NCBI GenBank assembly: GCA_026182355.1
Contig: JAPFBL010000171.1
Location: forward strand, 186,001-250,000
DNA from: Hermatobates lingyangjiaoensis
Lineage: Eukaryota > Arthropoda > Insecta > Hemiptera > Hermatobatidae
Direction of reading: 5' to 3'
DNA length: 64,000 nt
The notes beneath the pieces were generated by a model. That model saw only the letters and a list, made by a program, of their open reading frames with translations, was not told the origin of the DNA and made no database searches. Position 1 is the first letter of the stretch, and every line of letters begins with the position of its first letter. Made by a program: the position numbers and the translations under genes. Of this stretch, positions 1-14,346 are shown in pieces.

Positions 1-459
1 ACTAAGATTGATTTTCAAAATTTTTCATTTACTTGGAATGCTTGCAAACAAAAAATTAACATTTTTTAACTTTATTTCCTATTATTCTCTCAAACAAATT
101 ACATTAACTGAATTCGAAACAATGTCATTTCTCCATAAAAATGCATTTAAGTACAATGTTTTTATATGTTTAATAATATTTATGGGTATTATACGAACAT
201 TTATAGAAAAAAAATTCTTTGGTAAATTCTATGTAAATGAAATTAGACTTTGTAATTAATAAATAAGCCTTATGGTAAGTGAAGTTATCGGGTTGTACAA
301 TTTAATCTACCGTCGTTTTTTATTTCTGTATTTAATTTAGATGTGTGAGTAATTTTATATGATTGTGTTTAGAAAGTCGCATTCAATTTAGAATTCGTAG
401 AAGTCACGTCATTTTCAATAAGTCGATTTAGCAATTTTGAAAGGCCTAATAGAACATCT

Positions 460-815
460 CGATTATGAAGACTTTGTTGGAGCTCAAAGGGATTATGGAC
501 TCAAGTGGCCGGAGGGTAGGCAATAAAACTAAAATGGCCTGGACAAAATTACAGCCCGGTGGTACTCTGCTCCCGTGATACACATAAATATTTAAAAGAA
601 AGGCATTAGAGAGAAGGGGAGTATCTAAGGGAGAAATCGGAGCTGGTGAAGAATGCATTCCAATTAAGAGGCTCGCTTGCTCCAGTAGCTAATCGCCCAC
701 CGATTGCTATTAACTTCGCCTCTTAAACAATCTCTCCGCCGTGTTATTTACGGGGCTGGCACTTGCAAGGCCCGTGTACCAGACTCGGAGTTCACTTTGC
801 TCCGTGTTCTTTTCT
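460..815. promoter_or_regulatory. GC-richer island, candidate enhancer
   Basis: A bounded 350-bp block in AT-rich DNA, with CAATAAAA, CAATTAAGAG and TATTTACGG homeodomain-type sites and CCACCGATTG. No coding frame is convincing. Confidence 0.3.
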
Positions 816-1029
816 GTCTTCACTCTAATTATGCATCCCTTAAACAAACATCACTCACTTAAACCAATCAAAAACCCAATCCACTGTGTCAAACACTCTG
901 TAGCTGTGTGATCACTATCAATTTCTTTATTCTTTATTTATGTCGATAGGTTTGGATTCGGTTGATAATTTTCCTCTTCTCAATTAGTACTATATATATA
1001 TAGTTTAAAGTAAATAAAAGTAACTCAAA

Positions 1030-1220
1030 TAAAAATGAAAAACAACACTCACAGTCTCCAATGTTTGATTTTCAAGGGAGACTAAACGCACAACGAAGCG
1101 ACTGCTGGAAGCTTAACCTTCCTTATGGTTCCCATCCGTTGCTGTGTCGTGCGTTTAGTTTCCTTCCCTTTGCTCTCTTGAAGACGGTTGAAACCAAATT
1201 TAAAACTGTAAGTGTATTCT
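1030..1220. mobile_element. Family E-like decayed hairpin
   Basis: CTCACAGTCTCCAATG at 1048 pairs loosely with the AAACTGTAAGTGT end near 1215. CTCTCTTGAAGACGGTTGAA at 1173 matches the inner part of family E, and the middle is a longer decayed inverted repeat (AGACTAAACGCAC and complement). A TA run lies at 990-1002. Confidence 0.5.
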
Positions 1221-2105
1221 TTTTATTTGTGTTACATTACTGACTTTGAACTATCTTTCCCTTCATGTCCTTTCACAACTTTCAAGTGTATCTATATGAT
1301 AAATGCATGTTTAATTATTATTACGTGTCACCACGAAAGGATATTACGATTGTGCAGTCTCTAGAAACAACGGTTGCTGTAATCAGTTAAGTTATTCGGA
1401 ATAGACGGTGCATTAGTTCTTTAACCTCCAAGAATAACCAACTTGTACTTTTTACCAATTATTAATATATGATTAATATAAAAATTGTACAAAATTTGGT
1501 TTGAAAAAATTTCATTTTATTCCTTTGTTTGGTAATTTATTTATTTATAAAAATATAAAATTCTGTTCACGAAATAAGGTCATTTTGTTATATTAAAACA
1601 TCATAACATAGATTAATACTTGAAATACTAAAGAACATCAATAATACAAATAACAATGCCAAATAGTAAATTAATCTAAGTGAAATCAACGATAACTACT
1701 AACAACAACCTAATGACACTAAATAAATCAAGGGGTTAATTATTTTTTAAATAAATTTATCTATACACAATAAAAAAAAATTGACATGACCTTCCAAACT
1801 TCTACAATTTATCAAACTGAAAGATAATTGGCAAATTAAGAAGATTATTATTTCATGGACTAATTCATTATTAATTAATTTATTCTATTTCTTCCAAACT
1901 ACTATAATTGACCTTCCTATGATATTTTAACACTATAAATGAGGAGATATAAATAACTAATAGAAAAAAAATAACGGAAAGGAGTATTGTAGATTTTTTG
2001 CCGGAAACATTTACAAAAAACAATTGGAATGCTTTCTTTTTTCAATTGATATGTTGAAAAAAAAAATTGTCACGTCATGAGTTCATTTTCTATTGCAATA
2101 TCTTT

Positions 2106-2107
<2 letters not shown>

Positions 2108-2151
<44 letters not shown>
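2108..2151. repeat. (TA)n microsatellite
   Basis: A pure TA tract of about 22 units without an adjacent hairpin element, so it may be an empty target. Confidence 0.97.
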
Positions 2152-2153
<2 letters not shown>

Positions 2154-2559
2154 GTCCGAAACAAATAAGAAATTGGAAAAAAAGAGTAAGATCTTTCAAG
2201 CGTGAAATATTGCGCAATCTTGTTGTACGAAGAAGACTATATAAAATTAATATAAGACAATATAATTTTAATAACATCTGGTTTAATAGGAACCAAAAAA
2301 CTGATATTTCTATTAACATATGAAACTCAATTATAGAATATTTAAAAAAAAATATTGCTGTAATGATTCAGCTATATATCAGATCAAGTGTTGTGCAATT
2401 TTTTATTCAGTGATTTGAATAGAACATTTAGGGTACGCTATTTGTTCATTGAATTTTTGATAATATTTAGGTTGATGGAACCGTGAATGATTACTTGATA
2501 AAGGGGTTTTTTTTTTGGAGTTATTGATGTTTTGAGAGGAAAGTAGGTTTTAATGGAAG

Positions 2560-2900
2560 TTATTATGGCGGTGGTATGTGAGGTTAATTAAGGCAGAGAC
2601 CGGTCCAATATTGGAAGATAGAGCAGGCCCATAAAGTAAGAGGGGACCAATTAGGGGGGGAGGGACGGTAGCTGGAGAAGGCGGCGGCCTTGCGAAAGTG
2701 AGGAGTGATATATGGGAGGAGGAGGGGGAGATATAAGGCTGTCAACCACATCACCAGGCGGCAGAATTTAATTACTCCAGTCTGATCCAGATAGGAGCGA
2801 CCGCATACCTGCGTCGACAGCCTCTTCCTCCGGCAAGCTCACAACTCCGCCTCCATCAAACTTCATTCCTAAAACACATTATTTAACTTTAAACATCAGC
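2560..2900. promoter_or_regulatory. GC-richer island, candidate enhancer
   Basis: Contains GGTTAATTAAGG, CCAATTAGGG, CCCATAAAG (Hox/Cad type), AACCACA (Runx type) and TGTCAA (TALE type) in a 340-bp purine-rich block. Confidence 0.32.
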
Positions 2901-3262
2901 CAAAACAAAGAGCCCTGATTAATCTGTGCCTAAATCAGTCGGAATGCTTAATTATACTTAAAACTTAAATATTTAAATACTACATTACCCGTGACCCTTT
3001 GCGTCACTTTGAAATTATAGCAATAGTTATTGAAATAAATTCGCTGAACATGATTGACAGATATAATTGTAATTGTTGTTTTTTGTTATCAAGGCACGAA
3101 AACAGATTTTTACATGGCCCGAGCCATTTATACTCGTATTTACAGATTTCTATTGGTGTATGCAGTTGTGGAGACTTTAAGGTAACTTTAATAATATGTC
3201 ACCGAGGTGCAACAACCACTTGGAGCATTAGTTATTAGTCTTCATACGAACATAGTGAGAAG

Positions 3263-3265
3263 AAG

Positions 3266-3300
<35 letters not shown>

Positions 3301-3308
3301 GAGGGGGG
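3263..3308 (+). repeat. GAAA/GA microsatellite followed by a G run
   Basis: GAAA units change into (GA)n and end in eight Gs. It is a simple sequence repeat. Confidence 0.95.
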
Positions 3309-5351
3309 GGAATGAGGGGGAGGAGAAGGGAAAATGAGAATAAGTTAGCCAGAGAATTTCATAATAAAATGTCTCTTTGCAAAAAGAATTAAATATTTTT
3401 TCTTCTTGACGACTTATTCTTCGTATAATGAGAAGCTAAAAAGAAACTGTCACAATATCCAAAATGTTTACCTGAATTCTACCTTCTAAGATATTGTCCA
3501 CACAAAAAACGGTCCAACAAGAAAGAATGAACTCTCAATCAACAATGATATGATGATACTTCTGAAACTTTAACCGTTGTTGCGCAACGGTTATTTATAA
3601 GATAGTCGGGCACTTCAACAAATCCATGGCACCACTATAACGAAAGGTTTATCTGAAAATAAATACTATGTTCATAAAGGATAGTACTTTTATCAAAAAT
3701 AAAAGTACTTCTTTCTAAATAGAAAAAAAAACATTCTTAGCATTTAGTAAAGTTGTTCCTGGGAAAATAGTTTTGAAAATATATATTTCTACAATTCAGA
3801 TAAAGTAACTCAACTAATGTAAATACCTTTGTTTACCACTACTATTTAATTTAGATAATCGGGTTGGATTACTCTTACTTTTTAAACTTGCCTCTTCAAC
3901 CTCAAAAGGTTTCAATCTCGTTTATATTCATCAATCCATTGGATAGGTCTAGAAAAGCTCAAAATCCTCTAACCATATTAAATTTTAATCTTGAAGACAA
4001 AATATCCTACGATATAAATAAGTTGAAAGATAAATTTAGGAAGAAAATGAAACCTGCAATTCTACCAACAGTTTGTAGAATAAAAATTATGGCCTAAAGA
4101 GTTATCTATGATTAATCATGCAAGTACTTCAAACATAAAAACATATAATGTCAAACAATAGAACCATAAAGCCCAAAAACAAAAACTAGGAAAAAATGTT
4201 AAAGGGAACTTATTTAATGTTATGTATATATTAATAATCACAATTAAGATATATTTTATTCACCATAGCATAATTTTACATGGAATCTAACATAAAATCA
4301 TAATTTGTTTCGGATTTATACTATTGTCGTTTCTGTTTCAATGCATTATAACAGAAAAACATGTAAGTATTGTGGGATTCAATTAATATTCGAGCTAATA
4401 AATCACACAGTTTATAATAATATATTATATTAAGCTTATATTCCAGCTACTGATTAATCAATCAATTGCTAAGGCAACCTGTATTAACAAGTTAAGTAAC
4501 ACAGAAAGAAATTCGTATCTATTAAATAGTGAAATATTATGATACAAATATGAAAATTAGAATTAAAAAATAAAAGAAATATTAAATCAAAAGGTTTAAA
4601 TTAATTAATATAATTAATGGAAAAAGGAAACTATTTCAAAATCATGAAATTTATGAATGATATACGAGAATTAAAAAAAAAAGTTCAATCATTGATAAAA
4701 CTAAGCCACCTACAAAATATTAATTTTAAAAGTTGATCTTGAATAAAATTTATATAAAATTGATTGGACTAATATAGTTGCTAATATTTTCAATTAATAC
4801 ATAAATAATTCAATGTAATTAAAACTAATTATAAATAATATTGGTACTGAATAATGTTATTTATTACAATAAAGTTATTCAAAAAAATGATTAAATACTA
4901 CATTTGTATTAATATTTATGTAAAATAATCATAATTAATTACTTTGATAATTTTGCTATTCAAGTATTTTAGAATTTAATTAATATAGTTCACAAGACTT
5001 TGTGTAAGAAGAAATTATTATATTATTAATTAAGTAGTTTATCTGTTAATTAAAGTTTCCATCGTTTTGGTAATAGCTGTTATAATGTTCTGAGAAAAAA
5101 GTTGAAATTAAATTAATAAAAGTTGAATTCTGATATATATTTTGCAGATTTATTCTTCATTATATAATACTATATTTAAAATATGAATATTTACATTTTT
5201 AAGATATTAAGACATTAAGTCCTTGGAATTTATTTTTGGTCCATGAATAATAGATTAATATAAATGACTCAGAGTGTGTTTTTGATCATTTATTAATAGG
5301 TTATCATTTTTATATAAATGACAAATTTTTCTCTGAATACAAATGTAACAT

Positions 5352-5548
5352 ATTGTAGGGTAAAAAGTTAATGAAATTGTCTTCATATATAAAAATTTGA
5401 TGGTATAAACAACGCGTTTCGAACAAGTAGTGTTCTTCCTCAGGCATTAACTTAGGCTCAGGAAGAACACTACGTGTTCGAAACGCATTGTTTATACCAT
5501 TAAATTTTTATATGTGGAGACCATTTCATTAAGTTTTTACCCTACAAT
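5352..5548. mobile_element. Family D hairpin element
   Basis: This is a 197-bp inverted repeat with a loop of about 14 nt (GCATTAACTTAGGC). The inner arms carry the family D core (CGAAACGCGTTG, then a spacer and GTGGAGAC). The outer 25-30 bp of each arm (ATTGTAGGGTAAAAA and complement) is not shared with the other D copies. Confidence 0.7.
5411..5443 (-). ncRNA. Hammerhead ribozyme motif in family D hairpin
   Basis: On the minus strand: CUGAGGA (5443-5437), unpaired A, stem II GAACA/UGUUC, GAAAC, GC loop and GUU ending at 5411. The core is intact. The plus-strand partner arm reads CUCAGGA with a second change in stem III, so only one arm is expected to be functional. Confidence 0.68.
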
Positions 5549-6159
5549 GAGTAAATACCATATAATAAGTGATTGCACTATGTTAGAAATGTAACCTAGT
5601 TACAGCAACAGTAGCAAGAGCTAATAATGGTGGTTGTGATTACAACGATTTCAAGAACTTGTAATTGCTGTTTGGAATCCATCATTCCGAAAAGACTAAA
5701 TGAGAAAATATCTTTCTCATTTAATCTTCTCTCTAGTGTTTCTTTGATAAAATAAAGTAAAGTCAGCATTTTGTTGAGATGGGTGATGTGACTTCTTATC
5801 TTTTATTTGCTACCAATATTAAATACGGACTAGTCACATTACTATAGCATTTTATATATTTACCTATAAATGTTGACTTATAGATTGAAGTAAGTTAAAT
5901 GCATGCTGTGTACACACATTTTTGTCTTCCATCATACAATATCTGGAATCTAAGAATTCGGTGTGCTAAGAATCGGGACTTGTTTTTATTTCATTGTTCA
6001 TTCTGCTCAACAAAAAATTTGAGATCGTAAGTGAATATTTATGTGTCATACCTATTTCGTTTCTGATATATTGTTCGTTTTTTATTTTTTAATCATTGAA
6101 GCAAATATATATTAATAATAACTAAAGTTTGGTTGCACCTTATTGAAAGCTGATGCAGT

Positions 6160-6475
6160 TGAAATGGCATTAAGTTGTTGTTGGAGACGGTGATAGAAGA
6201 ATATAAAGCTGGGACTAAAGGCGGAGAGACTCTGGTAGATGGTGCAGCGTGCATGGACAATGACCGGTGGTAATTACAGGTCGGTGTTGTACGGTAGCGG
6301 CTAATCTAGGAGACAAACAAGAGGCGGCGATACAATGGGGGCAGAAGAAAGCCCGCCTGGGGCTAGAGAAACCAAACCGCCAAGCACAATACCTTTCGAT
6401 GGCTTCCACCAAGCGTCTTCTGACTCCATCCTTTCAATCTTTAATACTTTTCTCTAATAAATTGTTTTAAAACAG
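6160..6475. promoter_or_regulatory. GC-richer island, candidate enhancer
   Basis: A bounded 300-bp block with GGTAATTACAGG and several GGCGG/GCCCGCC stretches. Short frames on both strands lack splice signals or similarity. Confidence 0.28.
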
Positions 6476-7919
6476 CGCACGTGCCTCATTGCAATCAGTA
6501 ATATGGAAATACAATTGATTCCTCGATAGTACAAACCTTAACGCCACTTGTAAACTCAGAAAAGATATATTACAAACAAATACAATCTTCAAATAATTGG
6601 AAGCCATTATTTATCTATTACATAAATTTCTAGTCTCTCTTTGTTTCTTTGTTTGAGTGCAGACTCCTACAAAGAATCTAGACAAAGACTCTTATAACCT
6701 TGTAACTTGTGAAACTAAATGAACCAGTCTTGATGCATAAGTAAATTTTATAATAATTAAAACAATTGTTCACTGATTACTACAAAGTGCCCATCTCAAT
6801 TTTTTTAAACTAATTGATTCTACTTTTAAAAAAAACCAGGTTAAGTTTTATAAAGGAATAATATTTGTTATATGGGTTCTATTGGTATCTGATATCTACA
6901 CAGAGATATCAGTGAATTTGTTCATACGAGTATCAGATATCTGATATCACACAAGAGATAAAAGATTATATTTCTTCCTTCACTGCATTAGTAGGCTGAG
7001 TAATTCCACTTTAGACAAACACTGCTCTCACCTAATATAAACCTTATTTCTATAAATTTTCATTTTAATGAATTACTTGATTATTTATATTACAAATTAA
7101 GTAAATAAAGATATAGTTTTAAAATTAAAAACATATTTTGTTAATTTCATTACATATAAATTAAACTCGTAGAAAGGAAGCACAAAGAAGAGAACAGATG
7201 ACAAAAACTCATTTATTATATAAGTAATTATAATATTATGATTTATAATATATATACAACAATTTATTAAATATATTTATTATTTTTTTCATATTTTTTT
7301 CAATTATTTCTAGTACTTTTTTTTATTTTTGTGACAAATATGCACACATTCTGTGAATCCGTCCAGTTGAACATCTTGCGTCATAACACTTCTTTTCCAG
7401 GAGATGACCCAGCGAGGGTCAAAATTTGGAAGTGGATCCTAGTGCCTTGTTACATTTGTTTTTCTATCTCCTTTTAAAGTGTACATATATATGTTTGTGT
7501 ATAATATTACATATTTTTACAGGTAATTGTAGAAACATTAACGTATCTAGTAAACTATTTACTTGTTTCAAAATGTATATATATATATATTAACTCTTAA
7601 TATGCAGTGAGATTTCAGAACTAGGATTATTTTGACAAAAGTAAGTGGTGTTTGTCAGAACTATATGATGAATGACTGGCAGTCTATCGAGATATTATGA
7701 CGAATACCAGGTAGTTGGTTCTTTGAAAAAGTTCAAAGTGATTACTTTTTAAAAGAATGCTGAAATATTAGTATTGTATATTTAAGGTATTTTTTTTTAA
7801 ATTTGTAAATTTGTTTTTTCTGATTATTTTTTCATGAAGTATAACATTTATAGACCAAAGCTTAAATTTTTGTGAAAATAATATAAAAGGAACCAGATGT
7901 GAAATGATAAAGGGTTTTC

Positions 7920-8190
7920 ATTGCTGTCTTTGAAATGGAATGGGCTTAAATATTAAGGTCGATAGATGGGCGAGATGGACACATCCTGCATGAATGTAAG
8001 ATGAAAAAATGTCATAATGGTAGGGCATTAGGGATGATTTGCTTGGCAAAGGGGTGAAGGCATACGGCACGCGGCTAGCATTCGAACAGGTGTGTTTCGA
8101 TGTAGGTCACAGAGGCCAACTGTTCCAGGACCCTTTCTTTCAATTCCAGCTGGGGAAGTGATTCGAAAGCTACCAAGCTACCGACGTCAG
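7920..8190. promoter_or_regulatory. GC-richer segment with E-box
   Basis: Contains CAGGTG at 8087, TAGGTCACAGAGG (nuclear-receptor half-site type) and CCAGCTGG. Boundaries are less sharp than in other islands. Confidence 0.25.
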
Positions 8191-8949
8191 TCTGTTCTTA
8201 ATCACTATGCTGAAATATTGATTGTAGAATGTAGTAATAAATCTATAAGGAGATACACATCAATTTATTCTTATCTGATTGTCATTATTCTCAAACTCTA
8301 CCCCAGTAGTGACACATATTTTTCAAATTAAAAGAAATAAATAGAACTTAAGTTTGCTGGACCTGTTATGTCCAGTATGTAGGCACACAATTCACTTGTG
8401 GAAAAATCATAATTTAGGATTAATGTTTACTTCATTTATAATTTTAATTTGATGGTCAATAATTCATTTTTTTCTGATAATTTTATTTTGGGAACAGGGT
8501 TTTGTACTGCAGATCTGAAATCTTTTTCAATTTTTATGTTTTATTAAATTTTTACGTTTCTAATAAGTTGAAATTGGGTATGTGTTTATTAAGATATATT
8601 TTCGTAATAATATACTAGTATTTGTAATATTAGTATTGAACGCTGAATACTAAATTTCATAAAAGCTACTAAGCTAACTAATTTAGTAAGCTACTGTTTC
8701 TATATTATTCAAAACCGAAAATTCTTCTATAGGAAGAAGAAAAAGTTATTAATATCTATATTCATATAATATATAGATATATTATTATATCTATATAACT
8801 GTAGTCTAAACTACAATAAAATATGAAATGTATACCACATTGTCACTCGTTCACAATTTTTTAACTAACGATAATCGAGATCTGTAATCGTAGTTTATAT
8901 TTCTGTAAGAAACCACTCATTTGTAGTCAGTTAGTAATTTACGATTTAG

Positions 8950-9570
8950 GAAGATGAATGTCACCCTTTTTAGAGCAGTTACGGTATCCACGAGTCCATT
9001 AGCAATGACAAGTATGGTGATTCATACTAAGCAGGTGGCGAGGGACAAGAAGGGGTAATTGTTCCGTGCTTGTGATGGAAAGACGACAGCCGGAAGATCC
9101 AGAATTATGTAGGAAAGCCATCTGCCTCCCGTTAGAACAGGCCACCTATGACTCAAATATTAAACACGAGGGAGAAAGGCACATGTAATCAGTCTATTTT
9201 CAAGGAATTGAGAATAAAATCAAAGGGCGAAAGGTAACCAGCCGGCTATGATTCAAAGTGCCCATCATGCATATTCATAGAGGAGGTTTTCCCACGGAAG
9301 AAAAGAGTCTCACTAGTGGCATATGGACACCTTGAGTCTCTGCTCAAGACTGCGCCAGCCAACCGTGCCCTCCTTATCCGGCCCAATTACAGGTGGCTTC
9401 TAGTTCCTCCGGCAGGTTCCCACAGAGGAGGGCCAGTCAACCTTGTATCACCACGCATCACCAACGCCTCCGCCGACTTACAAGTCCCTATGAATTCTTT
9501 TCTGTGGGAACAAGACGCGTTCCCAGCGTCGTCCTTGGCACACGCAATATTCTTCTTTCAAGTCAGCAGT
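8950..9570. promoter_or_regulatory. Large GC-richer island, candidate enhancer
   Basis: A 600-bp block, the longest of its kind on the left side, with CAGGTG at 9390, CCCAATTACAGG, GCCGGCTATGATT and GGCCACCTATGACTC. Overlapping open frames on the + strand here have no splice context. Confidence 0.32.
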
Positions 9571-10339
9571 ATCTTCATAAGCATGACAACAACTACTTAG
9601 CTGCATCATGTACTTTCATTTTACCTTTTCATATATTTCTTTCTATGGTTTAGACCAGCATACTACATGATGTGAGCTCAAAGGACCCTCTTAATAGTTT
9701 CACTCTTCATGTTTTTCATGTTCAAAACATGAAGTTCATACTTTGGGCTTGAATCTTTTTTTTGACATGCTTTTTTCTCTCGAGCAGACTTTAAATCAGA
9801 TAAGTATTGACTTTGACATATTATCATGAACCCTACTTTAACGTAAGTAGCTATTATTTTAACTAAGCTGATATTTTTAACGAGATAGCCTTTTGCATGT
9901 ATTTTGTACTGGGGCTCCTTCACCTTTTTTAAAATTAAATGGATGAAACTCTTAAGAGAGAAATTGCATCTCTAGATGTACTTTTATTGTGCCCATGAAT
10001 AAAAACAACATACATTAATGCAGATACTGAAGAATGTAATATTACTAATACACACAGGATAATCACCAGAAGTACATGGTTTAAATGTCAGAATTTTTAA
10101 ATACAAATGAAATAGTTTAATTATAATTTCTTTATTTCTTTGAAGATGTATCATCTATTCAGTGTTCTCACAGGACATGCATGACTAAAAGTATGTAATA
10201 TATGGAACTGTTCTGACATGTTCCTTTGCTTGAATTCTGTCCTTACAATGGTTAAGCCGAGAAGATTAGATTGTTGTTGATGATAAACCAGACGTTGATG
10301 TTTTATAACGTGGAGCCTCACCACTTTATGAAAGACCAA

Positions 10340-10995
10340 CAAAATGAAGGTAATGAGACAGTCTTTGACATGTGAACAAGGTAGACCTCGTGGGGACGGG
10401 CTTTCATCAAGCTTTACGGATGAGAATTGAAACTTGTTGAAGAAAGAGTAATATAATATAGGATGTTGAGAAGGCTACAAAAGAATAAATAAGTAAGAGA
10501 AAGAGTGGAAGATAGAAAAAAAAGTAACAAGAGAAGAAAGGAAAATTAAAACAGTAATGACCGGCCAAAGAAACGTAAGTCCGCCAACACTAGCTGAAGA
10601 CAAGCAGCAGCTGGTCTAAAAATATATCCGATGTGGATCGGAAGCTGCCAAAGAAGGGTATTTTAACCGAAAGGCAAGAAAATGTAACAAATGGAAGAAA
10701 GACACGAGCTAACCGGAAAGTAGAGGGATAGGGACTGACTACGACCAAACCAGTACACAACAGAGCCGACTTCTACCTGCGGGCTGTAAAATCTAAGAAC
10801 ACACAATCCAAAGAACTAACGTAACCTCAAGTCTTGAAAAAGACAGGCGTTAGCCGCATAAGCTTGACAGAGTCGGGTACCTCTAACCTGCAGCTGGAGC
10901 ACTATCGAGAGGGTTTTCCATCTTTGTGCCTTTTTTAGTTCAAGCCATGAGGGAACAACAGCCCATGCATCACAAGGTAAAGACACGTCGGAGGG
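10340..10995. other. Moderately GC-rich segment of unknown nature
   Basis: Composition changes from the AT-rich background. The segment contains CAGCAGCTGG, CTGCAGCTGG and purine-rich stretches but no frame, inverted end or repeat partner that I can find. It could be an old retroelement piece or a regulatory block. Confidence 0.2.
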
Positions 10996-11809
10996 GGATT
11001 AACTATCCACCAAATTTTCACCCGCACACTATTTCTTAAACAACATTAAAAATTCAGAACTCTAACCATTATTTATTATTTATTTTTTTTAAAGTCCACC
11101 CATTTGTAGTTACATAGTAATTTACAATTGAACATTAGTTTCACTCTTTTTGTATTAATAATGGCATTAATTGGGTCCATTAGCAATGGCAAAAGAACAT
11201 ACATAAATATCAACATAAAGGACATACGAACATGAATAAATATTGGTAAATAATATACAACAGATACACGTTAATAAAATGCAATCTTAACTATCATTAC
11301 CTTGTACGAAGAAGTAATTAAATACTGAAACCTTTAAATATACTGACTCTGAATTTCATTAAGGCTAGTTGAACTGATACTCCTTATATGTGAGCATAGT
11401 CCTAACAGTGCTTACTTTCAAAAAGAGTACCGTTGGTGGAGTTATAGACAAATATAAAAAATAAGTAAGAATTAATTAATTACTTATTTATTTATTACCT
11501 TCGAGTTGTATGAGCTAATATTCATACCTTAAACTAAATAGCGTAGAAGCTTCAATACCGTTGACAGTAACTTAATGAAAATAATATGCATTTTTCTTGG
11601 AGTCAGAATCGTAGGCTTAAAATCATAAATTATTTAACCTAAAAAAAATGGTTATTTGCAAAGCAAGGAAGAACAAATTTGGAAATATCTCATAAGTTAA
11701 CATCTTTTATTCTGTTTTAATTTAATTTTGTTTAAAGAAATAATTAAAAATTTCAAGATGTTGAGTTTCAAAGAAATAAATTCATATACTCTGTTATGGA
11801 GAGTTGAAA

Positions 11810-11975
11810 TGGTGAGACAGAAAAGCAGAAGAGGGTAGATGTAGGAGCAGTGTGAGCTAACGGCTACATGAGGTACAGGTGTCTGGAGCGACGCGACAGG
11901 TGCAGAGCCGCTCCTCGAGCAGTGTCACTGTCCGTCCATCCTCCTCGTGGCACACTGTCATTTCACTTACTTATA
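11810..11975. promoter_or_regulatory. GC-richer island with two CAGGTG sites
   Basis: A compact 165-bp block with CAGGTG at 11876 and 11897, 21 bp apart, plus GGAGCGACGCG. It stands out sharply from flanking DNA. Confidence 0.33.
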
Positions 11976-13489
11976 ATATTCACTCTTTGGTAAGTCATTC
12001 TTTAAAAAATTATAAATGATACTAAACTCTACTTATGAACTGCTATATGGAATGCCTAAATGGGATTAAGGTCTTTCGACCATTAATGACCCTTGCCAGG
12101 GTTACAAGATTGAATGACTCATTTCTGGCTCTAACTACTAACAAGATCTTAATCTTATTGTAGGATTTAATACTCTGCTTCATACGCTCTTATATAGATA
12201 TATATAATGGTCTATATAGATATATCATATAGACCATATAATAGATATCTCTGATTGGTCTAGATCTAGTTATCTTTTTTCTCTCACTCTTCTCTTGCTC
12301 TCTCCTTCTGACTCAGCATATCTCTTCTTAGCTTGTTCCATTCATAATTGAATTCTAGATAATGTGAATTTCATTATTCTATCTGTTCCACTGCCTTGGT
12401 ATCTCTTTGATATATTTTAATCTCACATACACTTTAGAAAAAATATATATTTAATACTGCACTTTTTAAAATAAACTCGATCTTAAAGTTAACAAATTAG
12501 ATTTATTCAACGTATTGATCTTCAAATACCGAGTATAAATAATTTTCAGCTATTTTATCGAATTTGGTCTTACTTATGTTTATAACCATTCTATATAAAT
12601 TATGCTTTGTATATAAAGTATAATATTGGGTAATACCTGAAAATATTGTATTATTTTTTTCTGAAAATATTATGTAATTATTTTTCACGTAAAATATAAT
12701 AATAATAGGACATAATAAAAATATGATAAAAAAGTAAGGAGCGTTATGTACTGAATATACTGTTAACATTAATTTTCAGTATATTTGAGTATTGAAAACT
12801 GATTTGAGTATTAAAAAAGACTAAGAGAAATGATAATTGTAATTTTTTAATATAAAACGAATAAAGTTAATTAATTAGTAGGTATATTTAATGAGTTATC
12901 TTATTTGAAACATTATTATTTACGATATTATTACGTATTATTTACCATTATTATTATTTTATTATTATTTACTCGTGTTGTGTAATTGTCAAAGGAGTTG
13001 AAGGTTTGGACAAGACATATTTAGTTACCAATATTAGCCTATTTATCTCCACGGTACTAAATTATTAATGAATTTGTAGTTTTTCTTTAAATTGGTCAGC
13101 GGTACTTTTAAAAAATTTGCATTTTCATATAATCTTTCTTTAACATAAAAATATTGGACTATACTTACATGTAAGGAATATATGTGTTTAACTAGTCATG
13201 ATGAAATTCAAGGTTGTTTCTTTAAAGCTAAGAACTTCTCTTCAGTATCAAAGCTGAACAAAGAAAATCTAAAAACATATTTGGTGTCCTTAAATGGTAG
13301 AAATTTGTTTCATTATGAATTGTACTGGGCAACTAAAAAAAACACTTGTAGAAGGTAACAGTTTTTTTGTTATCGTTAAAGAGATAAAAAAGAAACTGTA
13401 ATACAATTGAGAGCATGACTTCCGTGAGATAACAAGGGCTGGAAATCATTTTAAAGCCAACAGATACAGTATAATTAATAAAGACTTGA

Positions 13490-13920
13490 GTTAGTAGCAT
13501 TGATGGTAATGATTACTAGTGATTATCTGCTTAGGAAAGCAAACAATCATCAGGTGCAGTGCAGGTGTTCAAGTCAAACCACTCTTAACTCACTAGCCGT
13601 AACCTCCACGATAATATAGTCAACATCGTCATTCAATTGTCTTCATCGTCGACATCAATGGGGTTTCTAGATAATTTCTTCTTCATCAATTGAAGAGAAC
13701 AGGTAGAATGACAGATGGTGGCTCTCGGTAAGAATTGTATTCAGCGACAACCATAAACGTCTGGTGGTAATTGAGGAAGGGGAAACAATTAGGAGGGTGT
13801 TCCCACGGCTACGCTGGTGAACCCTTCATCCCTTTGACTCTCCATCCGAAACATCCCACCCCCTTCGACTCATCAACCCTTAAACTGTTTCATCCCTTGA
13901 ATCATCCGACCAAATGATTC
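13490..13920. promoter_or_regulatory. GC-richer island with two CAGGTG sites
   Basis: CAGGTG at 13551 and 13562 in the left part. The right part (13690-13920) is CATCCC/ATCC-rich with GGTAATTGAGG. Confidence 0.3.
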
Positions 13921-14314
13921 AGGTTTTTTAATAATTAAATATGAACATTTATTCTATAGCAATCACTTAGCTTAAAAGACTACTACTGAAACAAATTTTA
14001 GTATAGTTTTATACTGTAAATATATAATCAGTATAATTTTACGTATACATTTTGACGTGAGGGTCTGAGTTCTTGATTCTTCTTGAAGAAGGCATGTTGT
14101 AAAATGAATAAGTATTGTCAGTGCTTGTCTCCTTTCTTTGTTTCAGACTTTGAAGTTGTAGTTTTATGTATATATGAAGTCCAAGCCACAAAGAAAAAGG
14201 AAAACGAAAGAAATGAATGTTCTTTATTGGAAGAGCATTACTTCTTTTGTTTTCCTTTTTTCTTTCGGTTTGGACTTCATAGATTGCATCACGTGTTTAA
14301 TTGTGATTTTTTCC

Positions 14315-14315
14315 A

Positions 14316-14346
<31 letters not shown>

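Noticed and set aside
7390..7445. CTTTTCCAG followed by a short open frame ending in TAG, as a mini-exon
   Set aside because: Only 14 codons, with no upstream partner or domain; probably chance.
9316..9653. Overlapping plus-strand open frames in the GC-richer island
   Set aside because: Two frames are open simultaneously, neither has splice context or a domain; openness follows from local GC content.
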